A stretch of DNA of 64,000 nucleotides, taken from the NCBI RefSeq assembly GCF_003013405.1, contig NZ_PXZL01000001.1:124001-188000 (forward strand), given 5' to 3'. The notes under the pieces are model-generated. The model was not told the DNA's origin and ran no database searches. It was given only the letters and a program-made list of their open reading frames with translations. This stretch comes from Brevibacillus formosus (GTDB taxonomy: Bacteria; Bacillota; Bacilli; Brevibacillales; Brevibacillaceae). Below are positions 36,661-48,600 of this stretch, piece after piece (position 1 is the first letter of the stretch; each line of letters starts with the position of its first letter). A program made the position numbers and the translations under genes.

Positions 36661-39600
36661 GATTTCGCTCACAGGAATGGATGAGCAGAAGCAGGAGCAG
36701 GAGCCAAATCGAACGGAAGATCATGCTGAGGTTGCCCCATTGCTGAAAACCGAAGGGAAACGAAATCCAAGAAAAACGAGAGCATTTGCGTCATCTGCTC
36801 ATTCGCAAAGGACGGCGTCCAAGCCTGCGTCCTCCGGGAAAATAGCGATTATTGGCATGAGTGGGCGTTTTGCTCAAGCGAACACCTTGGATGAGTTTTG
36901 GGAGAATTTAGTACAGGGTAAAAAGTCTATCTCAGAAATTCCAGCTAAGCGTTGGGATTGGACAGAGTATTATCATCCAAATCGGGAGGAAGCCATTTCC
37001 CAAGGAAAAAGCTATAGCAAATGGGGCGCCTTTTTAGAGGAATTTGATCAGTTTGATCCGTTATTTTTTCATATGACTCCGCGAGAAGCAGAAAACATAG
37101 ACCCGCAAGAGCGCCTGTATCTAGAAGAGTGTTGGAAGGCGTTAGAAGATGCAGGCTACGCCCCATCGAAGATGTCTGCGGAGCTGCGAAAGCGAACAGG
37201 GGTATTTGGTGGAATTACGAAACAAGGATTTCATTTGTATAGCACGGAAACCACTCAGCACTTTCCGACAACCTCGTATTCGTCGATGGTAAATCGGGTT
37301 TCGTACTATCTAAACCTACAGGGTCCGAGTATGCCGATCGATACGATGTGCTCCTCAGCTCTCGTAGCGATTCATGAAGCATGTGAGTACATCCGAAACG
37401 GGAAGGGAAGCATGGCGATTGCTGGTGGAGTGAATTTGTACACCCATCCGCTTACCTACTTTGGTCTGACTGTGGGGCAACTCATCTCCCATACTTCTGA
37501 CAGTGCTGCCTTTGGGAACGGCGGAATAGGTTTTGTGCCAGGCGAGGGAGTGGGTGCTGTTGTTCTCAAGGATTACGATCAGGCTGTGCGAGACCTGGAC
37601 CATATTTATGCCGTGATACGCGGAACCGCTGTTAACCATAAGGGCAAAGCCAATAGCTACATGACACCAAGCCCCAACCCTATTGCTGATGTGATGGAAG
37701 AGGCGTTGGAAGAAAGCGGGCTGGACCCTCGATCCATTAGTTATCTGGAAGCTTCCGCCTATGGATCAGACATAGTCGATGCCGTCGAAATGACAGCAGT
37801 GATGAAAGCCTTCCACAACCGTCAAGGAGCAGAAGGGGACTATCGACTCGGTTCGGTCAAACCGAATGTCGGGCATTGTGAATCGGCTTCCGGCATGTCG
37901 CAGCTGATGAAAGTGATTTTGTCCTTACAGCATCAGAAACTGGTTCCAACCCTGATTCCTGACGAATTGAATCCAAATATTCGTTTTGATCAGCTCCCCT
38001 TTCAATTGCAGCGAGAGGTATCGGAATGGAAGCAGGTCACAGTAGATGGGCAGACAGTCCCCCGACGAGCAGGCATTACCAGCTTTGGCGGCGGTGGAGT
38101 GAATGCCCATCTTATCGTTGAGGAATACAACCACAATCCATCATCACGGAGAGTAAACGAGTCAAAACCCGAGCTGTTTGTCTTTTCGGCCAAGAATAAA
38201 GAGAGATTGCAAGCGTACATTCATCGCTGGATTGGTTATTTCCACAAGAACCGGCATATTGATGTAGCGAATACAGCCTACACCCTTCAAATCGGAAGAG
38301 AAGAAATGCCTTGCCGTTTGGCTGTTATCACCGATAGTCAAACAGAGCTTTTACAGCAGCTAGAGCGCTGGTTGGAGCATCAAGCAGAGACGGAGCATTG
38401 CTTTTTTGGCGATCTCAAAGAAAATAAAGAATTGATATCAGACCGGGTTACACAGGCAATCGAATCAAAAGATGTAGGAGAACTGGCAAAATTATGGGTT
38501 CTAGGCAATCCTATCCCTTGGCAGAAGTTGCATGAAGGGAAGGAGTTATCCCGAGTAGCTAAGCTCCCAACCTATCCATTTAAGAGGAGAACTTGCTGGA
38601 TAGAACGCAATCAAACGAATCGCTCTAGGAGGGAGACGAGCATGACATCCGCTCATCCAGAATTCGAAAACAAGGCCGTTGAAATTTACACTTACAGCGC
38701 CAACAGCAGCGAAGCGGAGTTTTCCGAGGATTACTTGACCGTATGTCCATTTGAAAGGAAGATTCCAGGCTTTTCAATGAGCCGTGTCATTTTGAACCCG
38801 GAAAAATATCCGTTGGAAAGAGAAATGGTCAGAGAGAAGCAAGTAGAGATGCGCCAGGTGCTATTTTGCAAAGAAGATTTCTCTCGGGTACAAAAAGTGC
38901 TGGACTTCGGATGCGGTCATGGGACAGACGTGATTCAAATAGCAGAGCTCTTTCCGCATATTGAAACCCACGGATTTACGATTACCAAGGCGCAAGCAGA
39001 GCTTGGCAATCAGCGAATCGCACAGAAAAATCTGGGAGCTCGTGCGAAGATATTCAACAAAGACAGCTCCAAGGATGCCTTTCCCGATCTCTACGACATT
39101 ATTGTCGGGATTGAAGTGAGCTTCCATATTCGAAATAAACATGGATTATTTCAAAATATCTCCTCTTCTCTGAACGAAGGGGGAACCGTTCTGTTGATCG
39201 ATTACATAGCCAATACGCGAGGACCGATCGTAGACCAGAACGTAGAAGTCAGCATTCCCACCGTACAAGAATGGATTGAGCTTTTAGCGGAGCACCAGTT
39301 AGTGATCGATGAAATTATTGACGTATCGCCGCAGATTGCTAACGCCTTGCATGATCCTGACGTGGAACAGTACATCAAGCATCTGCCCAAAGCCGTTCAA
39401 GATTTGTATATCAATACGGTGAATCAATCTATCTCTCTCGAACGAGGGTGGATCAGCTATTGTTTGTTTAAGCTCAAAAAAGCTCCGCATCTTGCGTACA
39501 CGAAGCGTTGTGAATGGAATGCCAGCAAAATATCGAAGAAAAGACCTTATCCAGAAGCATTAGCAGAAATGGTAAACAGCGGTTATATTCCATATCCGAA

Positions 39601-42592
39601 ACAGCAATCGAGAACTCTCTCGAATTCAAATCAGCATGATCACAGCATTCATTGGAATAGGGAAACAATCAGAGAATCCTTGGTTGAGGCTTTTGCCGCT
39701 GTTTTAGGTCTTCAACCAGAAGAACTGGAAGAAGTAGCGACCTTGAAGGATATGGGAATTGGCTCTCTTAACGCCGTTGCCTTATCCGAAATGATTAACA
39801 GCAAATTCAATTTGAAACTACCGACCAGCGTTGTGTTCGAACATCATACACTAGATGCTTTAGCAAGCTATATTGCTAGCCATTTGCAGCAAAACGAGCC
39901 TAGTCAGCTCCGTTCAAGTAAACTATTCGCGTCTGATGCTCAAAATCAACCAATTACATCTGAATATTCTGAACGAAAACGCAATTTGGCGGCAGATCGG
40001 TCCATTCCAGATCGGACAAAAATCAAAGTGAGCCTAATCGAGGTCTTTTCTACCGTTTTAGGCTTGAGACAAGAAGAGCTGGAAGAAGTGGAAACCCTGA
40101 AGGATTTGGGAATCGGCTCTCTCAATGCCGTTCAATTGTCCGAAGCCATCAATAGCACGTTTCATCTGAAACTGCCAACCAGTGTTGTATTTGAACATCA
40201 TACGCTAGAAGCATTGGCGAGCTACATCGCTACTCGTCTACCAGAGAGCCAACCAGCGCAGACAATCAAATATTTTGAAGAGAAGCCTACCTATACAGAG
40301 AGAGTCCCAACCCGAAATATTGCCTGCGAACCGCCTAAAGTTGCTTCCGATGATATTGCGATCATTGGGATTTCCTGCCGCACAGCAGGTGCAAAGGGGC
40401 AAGATGAGTTCTGGGAGCTTGTCAGTGAGGGTAAAGATTGCATCAAAGAAGTGACCAACCCAGACTGGCGCGCCTTTTTCAAAGAAAATGCGCTCGTCGA
40501 TATTCCGATTAGATACGGGGCGATGGAGGATATCGAATATTTTGATCCGGCGTTTTTCAAAATTTCTCCCACCGAAGCCCAATCAATGGATGTTACGCAG
40601 CGCATCCTTTTACAAGAGAGCTATCAAGCATTAGAGGACGCGGGCTACACCCCGTCCATGCTGAGAGGACAACCGGTTGGAACTATCATTGGCGCTATGG
40701 CGGGAATGACAGTAGAACAAGATTTCTCTCATTTTGGCATGCTCGGATCTGATACGAGTATACTTGCCTCGCGCATCGCTTATTTCCTTGACCTAAAAGG
40801 ACCAGCTTTGGCTGTTAACACTGCTTGCTCATCCTCTTTGGTTGCGATCGATATTGCTTGCCAAAAGCTGAAGACGGAAGAGGTCAATCTTGCAATCGCA
40901 GGAGGAATTACGATTTACTCCCATCCTGCTCCGTTTATCTCGATGAGTAACGCAAGGATGCTTTCTCCTACAGGAGAGTGCCGCCCGTTTGACAATGGTG
41001 CTAATGGCATTGTCGTTGGGGATGGCGTTGGTGTTGTGATTTTAAAAAGATTGCAAGATGCACTACGGGATAACGACAGCATCTATGGTGTCATCCGTGG
41101 CAGTGGAACCAATCAGGATGGACGGACATTGGGCATTACCGTGCCTAGCTTCCAAGCACAAAGCGACCTGCAAAAATCCATTTACGCGAAAAATCAGATT
41201 GATGTGGAAGACATTCAATATATCGAGGCACACGGAACCGCAACCAAATTAGGGGACCCAGTAGAGATTCATGCGCTGAGTGAATCGTTCCGCCAATTTA
41301 CACCGAAGAAACGATTCTGCGCAATCGGTTCTTTGAAAGCTAATATCGGGCATACCACAGCGGCGGCTGGGGTGTTGAGTGTCATTAAGGTTTTACTCAG
41401 CATGAAAAACAAGAAGATGGCTCCTTCGATCCATTTTGTCAAAGAGAATGAACACATTGATTTTGAAAACAGCCCTGTTTATGTGAATACCAAGCTGCAA
41501 GATTGGGAGACCAATTCCAAAAGCTCTCGATTGGCAGCGGTCAGCTCTTTTGGCTTCAGCGGCACCAATGCTCATCTGGTGATCGAAGAGTTTGATCGAT
41601 CAAGGGTAAGATCCACTGCTCCTGTTGAAGGTCAAGAGATCGCGACGGGAGTCTTCGTGCTGTCTGCTGAATCCCGTGAGCAATTAGTAGCCTATGCAAT
41701 GAAAACAAAGGCATTTTTAGAGAAGCATCAAGATGTGAAACTGGCGGATTTCCTTTACACCTATCAGACAGCAAGGGAATCGATGTCTCATCGAGTAGCA
41801 GTCGTGGTCAACAGTAAAGAACAGCTGAATGCGCTGCTGGAGCAATTCATTCAAGGGAATGGGGCAAAAACGGCTGATCTGTTTATGGGAGAAATAAACA
41901 AAACGGGTGGAATCAAGATCGGTGATACAGAAGAGGGAAGGGATTTTATCCGCAATCTCGCTCTGAACAAGAAAATCAAAAAGCTGGCGGAGCTATGGGT
42001 TCATGGTAACGAAATAGAGTGGGAAGCTCTTTATTCAAAAGGAATGGTGAGCCGTCTATCAGGTCTGCCAAGCTATCCTTTTGCCAAAGAACGATACCGT
42101 TTACCCAAAGTTGTCGTAGGTAATCGAACCCATCAAGAAGCAGCCGCCACTTCCGAACTGACAGCAGCAAAGCCTGAACACAGAGCAGCAGACATAGCAA
42201 TCTCACCACCTGAGGTAACTCATGTTCAGGCCAAAGAAGCTGATGTGAGGGAGACAGAAATCCAATACCCCGGTATTCATCAATATGTCATACAGGCTGA
42301 CGAAGACGATTCACCACGTAACGAACTCGTGAGAAAAATTGCTGCTGCTTGGGAAGAGGTCCTTGGAGTGAAAAAGGTTGACATTCACAAAAACTTTCAA
42401 GACCTGGGCGGCGATTCAATCATGGCCACTCAGATTATTTCCAGATTGAAGAACAGCTTCCCGGTTGATTTGAATCTAGACAATCTCTTTTCGGCTCCAA
42501 CCGTTGCAGGAATGGCGGAGTTGATTGAAGAGGAATTGATTGCTGTTATTGATGAACTTCCAGAAGAGGCAATTTTGGAGCTATTAAGCTGA
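35237..42592 (+). CDS. trans-AT polyketide synthase, about 2451 aa (cMT-ACP, KS0-oMT-ACP-ACP, KS-PCP)
   Basis: The ATG at 35237 is preferred: AAGGAG lies eight bases upstream, whereas the in-frame GTG at 35228 overlaps that site. Domains: C-methyltransferase (1-380; SAM motif ILEIGAGTGGTS near 172), ACP (Ser431), KS8 that is a KS0 (Cys705 kept, HGTGT histidine is Ser840), an O-methyltransferase-type domain (about 1135-1430; VLDFGCGHGTD), two nearly identical ACPs (Ser1510 and Ser1628, GIGSLNA), KS9 (Cys1864, EAHGTAT, NIGH), and an NRPS-type carrier (LGGDSI, Ser2394) with a short acidic docking tail (EELPEEAILELL). There is no AT, KR, DH or ER after KS9. KS9 therefore leaves a beta-ketone, and its PCP passes the chain to the NRPS encoded next. 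Confidence 0.94.
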   Translation: MNKMDELLLKLLWGQMQSLGCFTEKNQALSDLKRKSGLLDLYDMWLEETASVLARNDYLVYDSATSTVIDTAPIFSTAVWQEWEQEKEVWLKNPDTNAQVKLVEATLRALPQILTGKVRATEVIFPNSSMELVEKVYKNNTVSDYFNEVLADTVVAFVEERLNQDAAARIRILEIGAGTGGTSAVVFQKLKAYQEHIQEYCYTDLSKAFFMHAEKEYGPSNPYLTYQIFNVEEPVTGQGIDLGGYDIVIAANVLHATKNIRQTVRNAKAVLKKNGLLFLNEMSKNTIFLHLTFGLLEGWWLYEDPELRLSGCPGLSSSTWQRVLEEEGFQSVFFPTEEAHAMGQQIIVTESDGVIRQQQTKQPPKPKTVVNAEQPKAKRVEIPSAPEGRANQDVLREKSTEYIKQLIAETLKMPSNRMDASEPLEAYGMDSILSVQLINQFRKIFGETISGTLFFEYQTIDDLVEHLLETQREALISLTGMDEQKQEQEPNRTEDHAEVAPLLKTEGKRNPRKTRAFASSAHSQRTASKPASSGKIAIIGMSGRFAQANTLDEFWENLVQGKKSISEIPAKRWDWTEYYHPNREEAISQGKSYSKWGAFLEEFDQFDPLFFHMTPREAENIDPQERLYLEECWKALEDAGYAPSKMSAELRKRTGVFGGITKQGFHLYSTETTQHFPTTSYSSMVNRVSYYLNLQGPSMPIDTMCSSALVAIHEACEYIRNGKGSMAIAGGVNLYTHPLTYFGLTVGQLISHTSDSAAFGNGGIGFVPGEGVGAVVLKDYDQAVRDLDHIYAVIRGTAVNHKGKANSYMTPSPNPIADVMEEALEESGLDPRSISYLEASAYGSDIVDAVEMTAVMKAFHNRQGAEGDYRLGSVKPNVGHCESASGMSQLMKVILSLQHQKLVPTLIPDELNPNIRFDQLPFQLQREVSEWKQVTVDGQTVPRRAGITSFGGGGVNAHLIVEEYNHNPSSRRVNESKPELFVFSAKNKERLQAYIHRWIGYFHKNRHIDVANTAYTLQIGREEMPCRLAVITDSQTELLQQLERWLEHQAETEHCFFGDLKENKELISDRVTQAIESKDVGELAKLWVLGNPIPWQKLHEGKELSRVAKLPTYPFKRRTCWIERNQTNRSRRETSMTSAHPEFENKAVEIYTYSANSSEAEFSEDYLTVCPFERKIPGFSMSRVILNPEKYPLEREMVREKQVEMRQVLFCKEDFSRVQKVLDFGCGHGTDVIQIAELFPHIETHGFTITKAQAELGNQRIAQKNLGARAKIFNKDSSKDAFPDLYDIIVGIEVSFHIRNKHGLFQNISSSLNEGGTVLLIDYIANTRGPIVDQNVEVSIPTVQEWIELLAEHQLVIDEIIDVSPQIANALHDPDVEQYIKHLPKAVQDLYINTVNQSISLERGWISYCLFKLKKAPHLAYTKRCEWNASKISKKRPYPEALAEMVNSGYIPYPKQQSRTLSNSNQHDHSIHWNRETIRESLVEAFAAVLGLQPEELEEVATLKDMGIGSLNAVALSEMINSKFNLKLPTSVVFEHHTLDALASYIASHLQQNEPSQLRSSKLFASDAQNQPITSEYSERKRNLAADRSIPDRTKIKVSLIEVFSTVLGLRQEELEEVETLKDLGIGSLNAVQLSEAINSTFHLKLPTSVVFEHHTLEALASYIATRLPESQPAQTIKYFEEKPTYTERVPTRNIACEPPKVASDDIAIIGISCRTAGAKGQDEFWELVSEGKDCIKEVTNPDWRAFFKENALVDIPIRYGAMEDIEYFDPAFFKISPTEAQSMDVTQRILLQESYQALEDAGYTPSMLRGQPVGTIIGAMAGMTVEQDFSHFGMLGSDTSILASRIAYFLDLKGPALAVNTACSSSLVAIDIACQKLKTEEVNLAIAGGITIYSHPAPFISMSNARMLSPTGECRPFDNGANGIVVGDGVGVVILKRLQDALRDNDSIYGVIRGSGTNQDGRTLGITVPSFQAQSDLQKSIYAKNQIDVEDIQYIEAHGTATKLGDPVEIHALSESFRQFTPKKRFCAIGSLKANIGHTTAAAGVLSVIKVLLSMKNKKMAPSIHFVKENEHIDFENSPVYVNTKLQDWETNSKSSRLAAVSSFGFSGTNAHLVIEEFDRSRVRSTAPVEGQEIATGVFVLSAESREQLVAYAMKTKAFLEKHQDVKLADFLYTYQTARESMSHRVAVVVNSKEQLNALLEQFIQGNGAKTADLFMGEINKTGGIKIGDTEEGRDFIRNLALNKKIKKLAELWVHGNEIEWEALYSKGMVSRLSGLPSYPFAKERYRLPKVVVGNRTHQEAAATSELTAAKPEHRAADIAISPPEVTHVQAKEADVRETEIQYPGIHQYVIQADEDDSPRNELVRKIAAAWEEVLGVKKVDIHKNFQDLGGDSIMATQIISRLKNSFPVDLNLDNLFSAPTVAGMAELIEEELIAVIDELPEEAILELLS
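36839..40230 (+). other. Module 8: KS0-oMT-ACP-ACP
   Basis: The KS lacks the HGTGT histidine (EASAYGS, Ser840) and should only pass the chain. The methyltransferase that follows (bases about 38,640-39,560) has the class I motif VLDFGCGHGTD and a downstream LLIDYIA strand. It differs from the C-methyltransferase of module 7 and resembles O-methyltransferase domains found after KS0 in trans-AT enzymes. Two tandem ACPs follow, reading MGIGSLNAV and LGIGSLNAV, with Gly in place of the usual Asp before the serine. The inferred action is methylation of the beta-hydroxyl left by module 7. Confidence 0.78.
40355..42560 (+). other. Module 9: KS-PCP, no reduction
   Basis: The KS is active by motif (NTACSSS Cys1864, EAHGTAT with Ala for the second Gly, NIGH). 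Only the flanking subdomain (LPSYPFAKERY) and a peptidyl-type carrier (FQDLGGDSIMATQ, Ser2394) follow. The module should add one malonyl unit and keep the ketone, giving a beta-ketoacyl thioester for the next condensation domain. A peptidyl-type rather than acyl-type carrier next to an NRPS fits that handover. Confidence 0.83.
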
Positions 42593-42647
42593 TGAATTCA
42601 TCTCGTAAGTAAGGCAGCAGAATCAACATGTGGGAAGGAGCAATCCG

Positions 42648-45600
42648 ATGTTCAATGATAAGGAATCAGCTAAATCAAGAGATGAGATACTTGCCGAGAG
42701 CAGATCGAAGCTTTCCGAGAAGAAACTGGCCTTGCTGGAGAAGCTGAAAGGCTCAAAGCTAGAGACGAAAAAGACTGGAATTCCGCGGCGTTCAAGAGAG
42801 GGCTTAGTGCCCCTCTCTTTTGCCCAGCAAAGACTATGGTTTTTAGACCAGTTGGTACCAAACAGTCCAGCTTATAATGTGGTTGCCGCCTTCCATCTGT
42901 CGGGTGAGCTTCACACAAACATCATGGAGCAGTGCGTTAATGAGATAGTGAAGCGCCATGAAGCCCTACGAACCACCTTTCAAGTCGCAAATGGGGAGCC
43001 GTATCAACAAATTGCTCCTGCCTTGCAAATTCCTTTTCCCATCGTCGATCTTACAGGACATCCTGAGTCAGAGAGGGAGGGGGAGTTTCGCCGACTCGCG
43101 AAAGAGGAAAGCATGTATGTTTTCGATCTAACCAAGGGACCCTTGCTGCGTGTTACTTTATTCAAACTCGGCGAGGATTTGAATATTCTGCTATTGAACG
43201 TTCACCATATTATCATAGACGGATGGTCAGTCGGGGTTTTCTTTAGAGAGATGGTTCTGCTTTATCAGGCATATCTCGCGGGCAAGCCTTCCCCATTGCC
43301 TGAGCTTCCGATCCAGTATGCTGATTTTTCCATCTGGCAGCGGGAGTGGCTTCAAGGAGAAGTGCTTGAGAAACAGCTTTCTTACTGGAGAGAAACACTT
43401 GGAAAAGAAAGCAGCGCGTTAGAACTGCCAGTAGACCGTACAAGACCACCCATCCAAACGTTTCAAGGAGGGAGCCTAAAACTACAAATTCCCTCTTCCC
43501 TTTCCCATGCCATAAAAGCGCTGAGCGAGCAAGAAAATGCCACGCTGTATATGGTCATGATCACCGCGTTAAAGATATTGTTGCACCGTTACAGCGGACA
43601 AAATGATATCCGGGTGGGAGTGCCCGTAGCGAACCGCAACCGAGTGGAAATGGAGAATTTGGTTGGCTTTTTTGTAAATACGTTGGTTCTCAAAACAGAT
43701 GTTTCCGGCAATCAAAGCTTTAGAGAGCTGTTGTCACGTGTGAGAGAAACAGCGAACAGCGCATACAGGCATCAAGACGTACCATTTGAACGATTAGTGG
43801 ATGAATTGCAGCCTGATCGTAATATGAGTCAAAATCCACTATTCGAAGTCTGCTTTGTGTTGCAGAACTTTCCTATGCCGAAAAAATCGGACATGTCTGC
43901 ATTAGGCTTTTCCTTAGTCAAATTTGAAGAGTTCCGTAACAACACATCCAAGTTTGACCTCTGGATTCAGGTTGTAGAAAAAGGAGATATCCTCGACCTA
44001 GACGTTGAGTTCAATTCCGATATTTTTTATGAATCGACAATCAGTCGTATGCTAGAAAGCTTTTCTATCGTGCTGGCAGGTATTGTCGCGAATCCGAACC
44101 AGCCGATTGCTGATCTGCCGATTTTAACGGCTGCTGAAGAGCACAAGCTGTTGGTTGAATGGAACGATACGAAGACGTACTACCCACAGCAAGATATGTG
44201 CCTACATGAAATTATTGAAGCGCAGGCTGCCAAAACACCAGATTCGCCAGCCGTTATATTTGAAGAGGAGCAACTCACTTACCGTGAATTGGATCAACGG
44301 GCGAATCAACTGGCGAACCATCTCCGGAAACAGGGTGTCCGAGCGGAAACGCTTGTGGGCATTTATATGGAGCGCTCCTTTGAAATGGTTATTGGGCTGT
44401 TAGGTATCCTCAAAGCAGGTGGAGCCTACGTACCCCTAGACCCAAGCTATCCGCAGGATCGGGTTGCCTTTATGATCACGGATGCGAATCCTTCCTTCCT
44501 CTTGACTGCGGAGGGGCTGAAGAACACGCTCCCTGAATACGGCGGACAACTCATTTGCCTCGATTCAGATTGGGAGACAATCAGCATGGAGAGCCATGTG
44601 GCGCCTGCAAGCGGAGTCAACAGCGATAATTTGGCGTACATGATTTACACCTCAGGCTCTACTGGCAAGCCAAAAGGTGCGATGAATGCTCATCGCGGTA
44701 TCGTCAACCGACTTTTATGGATGCAGGAACAATATCAACTGAATGAAACCGATCGGGTAATGCAAAAGACGCCTTTCAGCTTTGATGTGTCGGTATGGGA
44801 ATTTTTCTGGCCGTTAATGACGGGCGCCTGCATGGTAGTAGCTCGTCCAGAAGGTCACAAAGATACGACTTATTTGGCACGTTTGATCAAAAAAGAGAAA
44901 ATTACCACCATGCACTTTGTTCCTTCGATGCTGCAAGTGTTCCTGGAGGAGTCGGAAATTAGCGGCTGCGATACGCTACGACGAGTCATTTGCAGTGGGG
45001 AAGCCTTATCTTATTCAACGCAGGAGCGTTTTTTCGAATGTCTCGATGCGGAGTTGCACAACCTGTATGGTCCTACAGAAGCGGCGATTGATGTCACGTA
45101 CTGGGCGTGTCAAAAAGGAAGCAAGCTTAGATCGGTGCCGATTGGACGCCCTGTGGCAAACACCCAAATCTATCTGTTAGATGAGCATCTGAATCCTGTT
45201 CCCGTCGGTGTTGCCGGCGAGCTGCATATCGGCGGTGTGCAACTGGCTCGCGGATACTATAACCGGCCTGAGCTGACAGAAGAGAAATTCATCCCTGATC
45301 CGTTTAGCAAAAAAGAGGGAGCGCGTCTTTATAAAACAGGGGACTTGGCACGTTACATGCCGGATGGAACAATCGAGTATCTGGGCCGAATCGATTTTAT
45401 GGTCAAACTAAGAGGGTTCCGGATCGAGCTGGGTGAGATTGAAGCTGTATTAGATGAACATCCACATGTACAAAAATCGGCTGTGATCGTTCATGAATCC
45501 GAGCTGCGACCAGGGCATAAGCAGTTGGTATCTTATATCGTGCCAGATTCACAGTCCAAGGAAAAACTGAAAATGGCAACAGAAGAAGCACTTCCTGCGG

Positions 45601-48600
45601 AACAGGTATCTGAATGGCAGGATGTCTTTGATAAAGCCTATGATGATGAAAACAAATATGAAGCCGATTTCAACATTACCAGCTGGAACAGCAGTTATAC
45701 GGGCCAGCCTCTTTTAGCGGAAGAAATGCGTGAATGGGTCAATTCGACGGTGGATCGTATCCTTGCCTTGCAACCGAAAAAGGTACTCGAAATCGGGTGC
45801 GGTACAGGGCTGTTACTATCTCGAATTGCGCCTCATTGTGAACAGTATTGGGGAACGGATTTTTCGTCGATGGCGTTGGATTATATTACTGCGAATCTGA
45901 TCAACCAAAGAGAGGATTTATCCAATGTCACACTGCGTAAGAGCTATGCGGATGATTTTAGTGGACTAAAGGGACAGAAGTTCGATGTGATCGTGCTCAA
46001 CTCTGTGGTGCAGTATTTCCCGGATGCGAGCTACCTGTTGGATGTGCTGAAAAAGGCCATACACGCCATGAATGACAAAGGGGCAATCTTTGTCGGTGAT
46101 GTTCGTAATCTTTCTTTGCTGCAAACCTTCCTCACTGAGGTTGAGCTGGAAAAGTCTCCGGCGACGTTGACCGCCGATCAATTGCAGCGCCGTGTGCAAA
46201 AGCGAATGAGACAAGAGCAGGAGCTAGTTATTGATCCTGCATTTTTCTATGCGCTTCAAGAGCAACTGCATCAAATCAGCCATGTAGAAATCAAGCTGAA
46301 GCGTGGTAGCCATCATAACGAATTAACTCGCTATCGCTATGATGTTGTTCTTCATCTCGGCAAAAAAGTGCAGACGATTGAAGACTTTTCATGGCTGGAT
46401 TGGCATGAGGAGGGGCTCCAAAATATTGATGGACTTCGTCAAATCATGACCAAGTATAAACCGCAAATCTTAGGGCTTACGAATATCCCTAATTTGCGGT
46501 TGGACAGGGCGAATCGATACCAGTCGTTGCTTACTGACAGAGATGTTCTCAAAACCAAAACGGTGGAAGAGCTGAGAACGGATCAGAACCACCCTGGCAC
46601 TGGAATAGACCCAGAGGAGCTTTGGAGGTTGGGCGCTGAGCTTCGATACAGTGTGGATATCGCTTGGATGGGTGATAGCGAGGATGGCAGCTATGAAGCT
46701 GTGCTCCGACCTGAGCATTTACTAGAAAAAAGACAGCGTAACACAGTGGTCACCGCGTGGCGCCGTCCAGCGAAAAACTACCAGTCGATCGAAACGTATG
46801 CGAACGATCCTTTGACAGACAGAATTGCTCGCCAGTTCATTCCAGAGCTGCGCAGTTATTTGCGGGATAAGCTGCCAGATTACATGGTTCCGTCTATCTT
46901 TGAGTTTATCAAGGAAATGCCAGTGAACATGAATGGAAAATTGGATCGCAAAGCGCTTCCTGCGCCGCTTATGGAAGTGCCGGAAATGGAAGGAGATTTT
47001 GTACCACCAACGACGGAGACGGAAAACATTCTTGCCAATGTCTGGGCTGAAATATTGGGCTTGGATAAGGTTGGCATACATAATAACTTCTTCGGATTGG
47101 GTGGCGACTCCATTCATACCATTCGAGTGGTTGCGAGAGCAAAACAACTCGGGTTGGAAATGACTCCACAGCAAATTTTCCAATTCCAGACCATAGCTGA
47201 ACTGGCAGAGGTTGTAGGTGAGGCTTCCACTCAAAGTGCGAAGCAAACGGTAACAGCAGTAGAGTTACCAACTCTTGATAAGCATCAGCTGGATCGGATA
47301 AAAACAGACAATCCATACATGGAGGATGTTTATCCGCTGACGATCATGCAAGAGAATATGCTTTATCGATACAAACATCATCCAGAACCTGGTTTGAATG
47401 TGGTTCATCATGCTTTTCGGATAGAGGGTGGTCCTTTCCATGTAGCTGCTTTTGAGCAAGCATGGCAGCATCTCATCCAACAATTCCCTGCCTTGCGAAC
47501 CTCCTTCGTCTGGGAAGAGCTGGATGAACCGATGCAGATCGTGCATGAGAAAGTGGATATCCACATCAAGCAGGAAGATTGGCGTGGCATTCCGGAAGAA
47601 AATCAGCAAGAACTATTGCAATCTTATATTCAAAAGCTAAGAAAACAAGGATTTGAGATGGTCCAAGCACCGCATGCGCATCTTGCTCTTATTCAAGTAG
47701 GAGAGGATGTCTACTACTTTATTTATGTCTTCAACCTGATGTTGCAGGATGGCTGGAGCTATACGTTAATCGTTAAAAGACTATTTGAATATTATCAAGC
47801 GTTTTCCCAAGGGAAGGCGATTGATATTGTGCCTGTATATCCTTACCGGGATTATGTTGCACTGCAAAGACAGCAGAACTTAACGGATGCCGAGCTGTTT
47901 TGGAAGAAAAATCTGAAAGGAATGACCAGCTCCACTCTTAAGTGGGCGCAAGCGAGCAGCAAGAATATTTCTGCCGACGAGCCTCCTTATTCTCAAGAAA
48001 GGTTCATCGTATCGCCAGAAGTCTCCTCGGCGCTGTTATCCTTGTCCAAGAAGTATCATCTGACGCCATATACATTGGTACAAGGGGCTTGGGCATTGCT
48101 GCTCCATCATTACAGCGGCAAGGAAGACGTTGTATTTGGGACGATCTTCTCCGGCCGCAGCATAGCGATGATGGAGGTCGAACATTCTGTCGGGCTTTTC
48201 TTCAATATTCTGCCCATTCGCGTGAATATCGAGCAAAACATGAGGTTCTTGTCTTGGCTCCAAAACATGCAGTCCAAAGTAGTAGAGACGAGTCAGTACG
48301 AGTACACGCCGCTGAAAAAAATATACGAGTGGTGCGATATCCCACGAGATCAGCTTTTGTTTGACAGTTATCTGGTAAGCGAACAGCTCCCAGATTTCTC
48401 TTCCGTGTTTAGAGGATTTAATGATGTCCTTGGCGCTACCATCTATGATTCTATCGCTCAAACGGAGCATCCATTGCGAGTGGAAATCCTTTTCTATGAA
48501 CAAGTGCTAGTCCTGCATATCAACTACTATCGACGCTTCTTCAACGATCAGGAGATTAGCAGTATGCTGCAACACTTGAATACTCTTTTAGAAGGATTGG

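Noticed and set aside
1..42592. Acyltransferase domains within the modules
   Set aside because: The YTLQxGREAM and LPTYPF segments after each KS can look like AT flanks, but no GHSxG-type active site occurs; these are trans-AT flanking subdomains.
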